Positions 58,687 through 64,000 of a DNA stretch of 64,000 nucleotides are shown here, one piece after another. The stretch covers positions 15,843,771 to 15,907,770 of the forward strand of contig NC_132893.1 in assembly GCF_030463535.1 (NCBI RefSeq), read 5' to 3'. Positions within the stretch are counted from its first letter, which is position 1; each line of letters opens with the position of its first letter. The position numbers and the translations under genes are program-made. This DNA is from Salminus brasiliensis. Its lineage: Eukaryota; Chordata; Actinopteri; Characiformes; Bryconidae. The notes beneath the pieces were generated by a model. It was not told where the DNA came from, ran no database searches, and saw only the letters and a program-made list of their open reading frames with translations.

Positions 58687-59140
58687 TCTTTAAAACACAC
58701 CTCAAAAAAGTCTTTATACACAATGCAGTATGCTCAGTACTCTAAACTCGACTCTATTCTTCTCTAAATCCTGAGAAATTAAAAATTAAATGTATTATTG
58801 AAGGCAATTATTAAAGGCAACATAAACAATGTAGTGAAATTCAGCCCCAGAAAAAGAAAATCGTTGAATTGGTTTAACATGTGACCATATGATAGTGATA
58901 TTTGTATCAAAATGATTTTTGTTTTGAAATGTCAGTTACCCAATATGTTATCTGTTTTAGAATGAGTTTTTGTTAGTGCTTACCAAGCCAACTAAACTCA
59001 GCAGCAGTTTAGACCAGCCTGCCACAATCACAGGCTGCATCGAGACATTTTGTCTATTGACCTTGTCCTCTGACTCCTTTTCTTATTTTCTCTTCTTTCA
59101 CGAAGAGTGCAGAGGAGATCAGGGGTGGTTATGGAGACCT
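58687..59140. other. No gene seen
   Basis: AT-rich spacer between OR-F and the gypsy remnant. Confidence 0.5.
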
Positions 59141-59206
59141 GCAGAATTTATGTCCATTTTGGCTGCAATGCTTGGTTCTTCTGGAAATTGAAATCAAACT
59201 TTGGGG

Positions 59207-59296
59207 GCGTGCTGGGCGCCTCCGTGACCTGTGAGGGCGCGCTGGGCGCCTCTGTGACCTGTGAGGGCGCGCTGGGCTCCGCCTTGACGTGATCCG
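59207..59296. repeat. 30-bp tandem repeat within gag, about 3 units
   Basis: Units begin at 59207, 59237 and 59267 (GCGCTGGGCGCCTC.GTGACC). They encode the 10-residue repeat of the gag end. The third unit is diverged. Confidence 0.85.
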
Positions 59297-59964
59297 GGGC
59301 TGCGGGCGTCGCCTTGACTGTAGCCGAGGAGCTGGGCACAGCCACCGCAGCAGACACCCTAGGCGACCCTAGCAGAGACCCTGGGAGCTGGTCGAGCCAG
59401 ATGGCGAGCGTTATGAGCTCATCCGGCTCAAGCAACTTACCTTGGCACGCCAACTTCTGCTGCAAATGGGGGGGCAAGCCCGTTGCGGAACTTGGCAACC
59501 AGCACGGCGTGACTCCACCCACTACGCGCGGCTAAGGAGCGGAACTCCCGCGCATAGCGGGCTACCGGCCTGCTGCCCTGTTCCAGCCACAGCAACAGGT
59601 CGCCCGTCGCCCAGGCTTCAGCAAGATGGGATACAAGAAAGGCGACCTTCGTCTGGTCAGTGCTGGTTCCTTGACTTCATAAATAAACTGAGCACTGAAA
59701 CAAGAACCCCTTTGCAAAGCTCCGGATCGCCTGAATACGTATCCGGAATGTCCATCGGATACGGACTAGTGACGTGGCTGGGAGAAACAATCGGCTTCGT
59801 GAGCCTTTGGATGTCACCCACTAGTTGGGTGACTAGCTGCTGTTGGTTCGCCTGTTGCTGCCTCAGAAACACTCTGTAGAGAGTGGTGCTGCTGCCCCAA
59901 GACTTGTCCTTGGGCGCAAGCAGCTAGATCTCTGGCATCCATACCTGCTGTTTGGGGGTATTCG

Positions 59965-59975
59965 GCCGAGAATTC
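59965..59975 (-). promoter_or_regulatory. Candidate self-primer binding site of the gypsy element
   Basis: GAATTCTCGGC (minus) abuts the LTR end directly. It complements GCCGAGAATT, found about 30 bp after the TATA box in LTR1-LTR3 (LTR4: one mismatch). I see no tRNA-type TGG primer site at this position. Confidence 0.5.
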
Positions 59976-60875
59976 TGTCATGATCCACACAGCCTCACAA
60001 GAATGGGTGAACACTCGCAGGGGATGGACCAAAGCGAGAAGCTTGTGACAATAAACCATAAAACAAATAGAAAAAGCAGCAATAATTACATGGGGCAAAG
60101 AACAGAAACAACAAACTTGACAAACCAAAGGGGCAAAACAAAAGAACACACCTGGGGCTGGCGAGGCACTAGGGCTGTGCTAGCTGCCGGGGCTGAGCCT
60201 GAACTGCTATACGGAAACATAAACCACCAGGCAGAGCCTGGGGAAAACTCTGAACTGAGACAAAAGAGGTGCACTAGTCAGGCACACTGAACTTACACGA
60301 CTCGTGAGAGTGGGGAGTCAGCCGCCAAACCTAGCCGACCGAACTGGTCCGGCGGAGGGGTAGCTACCTGCCAAAACGAGCGTACGAGTTGCTCACTACC
60401 GGAGCTCTTGAACCTGAGCTCGCTAAAACTGTGAAGCCTGGCCAGAGATCACCACAGACCTGCAGTAGTCCCCAAACAGACCCTGAGAATAATACTGCCT
60501 AGCTAGTTAGCTTGCTATGCTCAACTAGCTACGGCCAGAAGAGTCCTCTAGATACAGACGGACTCACAGACTAGACCGGTGAAAACAGAGTAGCCAAGGT
60601 TAGCTGAGTATCCTGAGTGCATTGGTTGCACTAAGAGTAATTCTCAGCAATTGGCAGCTGACACTAGCCCTACTTAAATACACCAGCCCACAGGTGATAC
60701 ACATTAACCAAACGATGAACGGGCATGAGACACAAAACACCAAAACACAAGATGGCGACGGTGAATATCAAACCAAGAGTCTGTGTCAACATAAAAGTCC
60801 CGAACATGACATAACCTTGAAGAAGGAGTTCATGATCGCCTGTGAGCCACGTCCCGGGACCGCCCCTGGGGATAA
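59976..60875 (-). mobile_element. Ty3/gypsy LTR (LTR4) upstream of the gag remnant
   Basis: Minus-strand landmarks match LTR2: GTGGCTCACAGG, GACTTTTATGTTGACA, CACCTGTGGGCTGGTGTATT, TTAAGTAGGGCTAG, GCTGAGAATT (complement 60639-60648), TGTGAGGCTGTGTGGATC, end CATGACA at 59976. The outer (5') boundary near 60875 has lost its TGTCA and abuts LINE sequence. It is the only LTR here that still has internal sequence. Confidence 0.8.
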
Positions 60876-60899
60876 ATGGTGTACTGTTTCTCGCTGCTT

Positions 60900-61345
60900 T
60901 CATTTTGTTCACTAAAAGAGCAAGGGAACATCAATACACATGTTTTACTACCAGACTCTGCTACAGTGGAGAAATCAACCAAAAATCAATCTCTCAGATG
61001 GAGTTCATGACGACGCTACAAGAGCTCAGCCTACTACAAGATCCGGAGGAAGTCATCTCGCAAATGGTGTAAGCGAAAGTGGAAACGCGGAAAGGCTAGC
61101 CCTAGCCCCCTGGCTATACCATCACTATTCCTCGCAAACATTTGCTCCCTCAAGAATAAACTGGACTACATTCAACTCCAGCAAACTACCCAGCAAACTA
61201 CCCAGAGTTCAGAGAGTGCTGTGTTTTAGTCTTTATGAAATCATGGCTTTGCGACAACATTTCAGACAGTGCCATTCAACTAGACAAGCCAACTGCATTC
61301 AGAGTGAATAGGAGCGCAGTTCTGTCCAGGAAGATTCACAATAAC
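60900..61345 (+). pseudogene. Non-LTR LINE endonuclease fragment (Rex1/CR1-like)
   Basis: Plus strand blocks: [20 protein letters not shown] then [12 protein letters not shown] (start of the APE-type endonuclease) and, in another frame, MKSWLCDNISDSAIQLDKPT then AFRVNRSAVLS. This matches the N-terminal part of fish CR1/Rex1 ORF2 proteins. It breaks off near 61345. Confidence 0.7.
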
Positions 61346-61445
61346 AAAGAATGCACATTCTATTTGCACAACCTCACTTCCTTCTACAATTTCAGTTTGA
61401 TTTCTTTATTTATTGTATCCTGCACTCTGTGTCTCGTCTGTACTA

Positions 61446-61518
61446 TGACAAGGTCGAGAGGCCCAATGGATCAGGTGGATTGTCAGCTGTAGATCCATTG
61501 GGCCTCTCGACCTTGTCA
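61446..61518. repeat. Perfect 27-bp inverted repeat, 19-bp loop
   Basis: Left arm 61446-61472 (TGACAAGGTCGAGAGGCCCA then ATGGATC), right arm 61492-61518, exactly complementary. The loop is 61473-61491. Confidence 0.97.
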
Positions 61519-62171
61519 GAGGGCTACCAACTACAGGTCAGCTGTCTGCCCTCTTCATACATGCATCGTTTGGGTGTGGTGGAGGGTAAGTAAGGTTGGT
61601 GAGTCACTTGAGCCCCGTGTTTGTGTAACAGTCAACAAACAGAAAAACAAAAACTTTATACCATGGCTTATGAGTTCAGATCATGGGCAGATAAGTCTAA
61701 AGATTACTTTCAGGTGATAGGCATGGCTTAAAGGTGCACATGCCATCCCAATAGGAGCCAGCAGAATAGCTAACATAACAGCCTCTCAAATACCATGGGA
61801 AATATAAAATATGACAATACAGAAAGGAAATGTCTCCTTCAAGAAGATTATACACAGTTCAATATTCAAAAAACTCAATTTTAATCAGAAATGGGTATCA
61901 ACTTATCACTTGACCTTTGTTATTTTGAAGGTTCTTTAACTAGCAACTTTTTTGTATTTACAACCATGGGACTTTAAAACACTGTATAAAAGCAAATATT
62001 TTTATTTGTTTAAGAAGTGCATACACATTTATTTTAAAGTCCTTTATTTAGTTATATAGCCGAAGGAAAACCAAAAGAAAATAGTATAACTACAATCAAG
62101 GACCTATTTTAAAATACAGTGGATTTTTTTTTTGCTTTATGCAAACAGGTCAAAGTGGTTATCATATCAGT
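61519..62171. other. No gene seen
   Basis: AT-rich spacer downstream of OR-G. Confidence 0.5.
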
Positions 62172-63161
62172 TTAATTCTTCATAATGCTTTTCAAAGGAT
62201 CTTCCATAGTGTTCACCTTGATTCTCTTGTAGAGTACTTTAATAGACTGCAATACCTCCTCTGTTTTCAGAGTATATATGATGGGGTTTAACATAGGTGG
62301 AATTGTTTGCGTTAAGACAGAATTTATTATTCTAGTATTTGGTTGTAGGTTAGGTGTTAGAGAAAGAATATAAATGCTTAAGATTGGTAGATAAAACATA
62401 GCCACTAAAATAAGGTGGGAAGTGCATGTTTTTATAGCTTTGATTCGCTCACCACCATGTGAGATCTTAAGCAATGCAAAACCAATACAACCATATGAAA
62501 ATGCTATTAATAACAATGGAATACAAACCACAGTACCAGAATAAACAAAAGCCATGATGCGATTAGGAACATTATCATTGCATGCAAGTCTCAAGACAGG
62601 GCCATGATCACAGAAATAGCTGTCAACTGTGGTAGAGTTACAGAATGACAATCTGGTAATCAGAGCTACAAGAAGAGCAATAATACACACAGCGAAAACC
62701 CACATAAAACCAATGATCATTGTCATAGTAGTTTTGGTGACGATAGCATGATACCTCAGAGGAAAACATATAGCAATTACCCTGTCAAAGGCCAAAGCAA
62801 GCAAAGTAAAAGACTGCATGGCCATAAAGAGAAAAACAAAAAACATGCTTGCCAGACAATCTGCATAAGATATGTACTGCTTCTCAAACAGAAACATGTC
62901 TGCATACCTCGGGATAAGAGCAGAGCTTCCACACAGATCAGACACAGCCAAATTGAAGACAGCTATATACTTTGCTGTGTGAAGAGTACGAGCAAAGTAA
63001 ATAGTGCCCATTATAAAAGAATTACCTAAAACAGTCACAGCATACACAAAGCACAGGAATATATAGTAATACTTTGTGTTTGGCACATTGTAAAATCCAT
63101 TGATATAAAATGTGGGAGGGTAAATAAATGATGCATTGTTAAGGTACACCACAGATGTCAT
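62172..63161 (-). CDS. Odorant receptor OR-G (intact, 329 aa)
   Basis: Full-length fish odorant receptor. The start at 63161 (MTSVVYLNNASFIYPPTFYI) is the first in-frame Met. Glycosylation NAS at 9-11; LGNSFIMG 45-52; SDLCGSSALIPRYADMFLFE after TM2; LALAFDRVIAICFPLRYHAI 121-140; SFCNSTTVDSYFCDHGPVLR and LACNDN in loop 2, where an extra NST (175-177) is a potential glycosylation site not shared with OR-E; KAIKTCTSHLILVA in TM6; PPMLNPIIYTLKTEEV in TM7. It is the intact counterpart of pseudogene OR-F. No lesion is seen. Confidence 0.96.
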   Translation of the reverse strand: MTSVVYLNNASFIYPPTFYINGFYNVPNTKYYYIFLCFVYAVTVLGNSFIMGTIYFARTLHTAKYIAVFNLAVSDLCGSSALIPRYADMFLFEKQYISYADCLASMFFVFLFMAMQSFTLLALAFDRVIAICFPLRYHAIVTKTTMTMIIGFMWVFAVCIIALLVALITRLSFCNSTTVDSYFCDHGPVLRLACNDNVPNRIMAFVYSGTVVCIPLLLIAFSYGCIGFALLKISHGGERIKAIKTCTSHLILVAMFYLPILSIYILSLTPNLQPNTRIINSVLTQTIPPMLNPIIYTLKTEEVLQSIKVLYKRIKVNTMEDPLKSIMKN

Positions 63162-63437
63162 GTCAGTAGAATGTTTTACATAAAATGTTAGAAAAAATAA
63201 GTAAACAACCTTTTGTACAATGTTGATCAGTTAATCCCAAATTAAATTAAAACATGAATGAAAATAAAACAAAAAATGTTTTAGAGAATGTTACAGTACT
63301 CAACATAAATGATACATTACAAGGCAAGTAAAACAGGAAAATAAACAGTACAGGAAAATAAAACTGACCCACAATGGTTTATATAGTACCTTCTGATCCT
63401 GGAGCAGAACACATTTCCTTATAACACATTTGAACAT

Positions 63438-63464
63438 ATTTATAACTAAGCTATATGTACGTCA
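63438..63464 (-). promoter_or_regulatory. OR-G promoter module
   Basis: Minus strand: TGACGTAC (63457-63464), 12 bp, TATAAAT (63438-63444), then ATGTTCAAATG, so the TGATC seen after the TATA box in the other ORs has decayed here. It lies about 280 bp upstream of the start codon. Confidence 0.6.
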
Positions 63465-64000
63465 TCTTTTAAACCCCGCCTCAAAAAAAAGTCTCGGAAA
63501 TGTAATACATCATTCTTCTCTTAAATATTAAATTTTAATTTAAAATCAAATGCAGGACAGAATGTAGAGAAACACTGGGTCACATTAGCTTTGTCTTTTC
63601 AAAATAACAAATGTTGTCTAATCCAGCAGTATTTAATGGGAGAAAAGTACCTAGTCATGTTTTAATGTTGATGTTTGCCTAAATAGCATCCTCATTTGGC
63701 AACATAGAAAGCCAGTGTTGGGAAAAGGTACCCTTCTTTATTTGATCTATAATTGCATATTCTTCACAGTAAAATCCATTGGAATTTTAAACATTCAATA
63801 TTATACCACAACAAAAACAAGGACCTTATCCCAAAAACATTTTACAATTAATTATTTACCATATTTAAGAAACATTATCCCACATGCAAACTCCTGTCAA
63901 AAAGTAATTGTGCTCTTAAAAGTAATAACTTGTAGACCACCCCAGAGTTTTAACACTTGGGTGACTCCACTTTGTAGACGGTAATTGAAGCTGTGCCGCA
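63465..64000. other. No gene seen
   Basis: AT-rich spacer to the window end. Confidence 0.5.

Larger units (their letters stand above)
59148..59981 (-). pseudogene. Ty3/gypsy (sushi/Tf1-like) gag, frameshifted and truncated
   Basis: The start ATG at 59981 overlaps the last bases of the adjacent LTR. The blocks are: an N-terminal part ending in a Q-rich coiled region (RQQQANQQQLVTQLVGDIQR), PYPMDIPDTYSGDPELCKG, FMKSRNQH, then after frameshifts GLPPHLQQKLACQGKLLEPD, ELITLAIWLDQLPGSLL, and a proline/serine-rich end made of 10-residue repeats (APSAPSQVTE). Gag would package the element RNA in a capsid. At least two frameshifts break it, and nothing of protease, RT or integrase follows. The element looks truncated near 59.15 kb. 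Confidence 0.8.

Noticed and set aside
59148-59522. Proline-rich host protein
   Set aside because: It is the C-terminal part of the gypsy gag reading, in line with blocks upstream and an adjacent LTR.

Overview
The window is an AT-rich stretch of vertebrate nuclear DNA, almost certainly from a teleost fish. The evidence is fish-type odorant receptors (ORs) in single coding exons, a nuclear gene for a mitochondrial assembly factor (coa4), and fish-style transposons: an L2-clade LINE with a GACTT tail, several Tc1/mariner lineages, hAT elements and sushi/Tf1-like Ty3 LTRs. Most of the window is transposon debris. Intact host coding is limited to four ORs and coa4. REGION BY REGION. 1-3057: L2-clade LINE, broken in its reverse transcriptase frame. 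3.4-11.1 kb: tandem degenerate copies of an unidentified minus-strand gene (signal peptide-like exon, then short exons), interrupted by solo LTRs. 11.6-12.3 kb: another solo LTR. 12.7-14.1 kb: a decayed plus-strand multi-exon gene or element of unknown family. 14.1-27 kb: transposon graveyard, including an L2 tail inside a hAT element inside a Tc1 element, and a second Tc1 element with long terminal repeats. 27.5-33 kb: minisatellite-bearing foldback element, tandem-repeat MITE, and OR remnants. 30-63 kb: an OR cluster, all on the minus strand: OR-A (3' half), an orphan fragment, OR-B (intact), OR-C (pseudogene), OR-D (intact), OR-E (intact), OR-F (pseudogene), OR-G (intact). coa4 lies inside the cluster on the plus strand at 42.5 kb. 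59-60.9 kb: a Ty3 LTR plus gag remnant next to a LINE endonuclease fragment and a perfect 27-bp hairpin. HOW THE GENES FIT TOGETHER. All four intact ORs and two of the pseudogenes keep a common upstream module: a CRE-like octamer (TGAYGTMA, one copy TGACGTAC), 12-13 bp, a TATA box, then a probable tiny untranslated exon and a short intron ending just before the start codon. I regard this module, a candidate self-priming signal in the LTR family, and the unidentified tandem gene family as the most interesting observations. All readings were made by eye from the sequence; no database search was possible.
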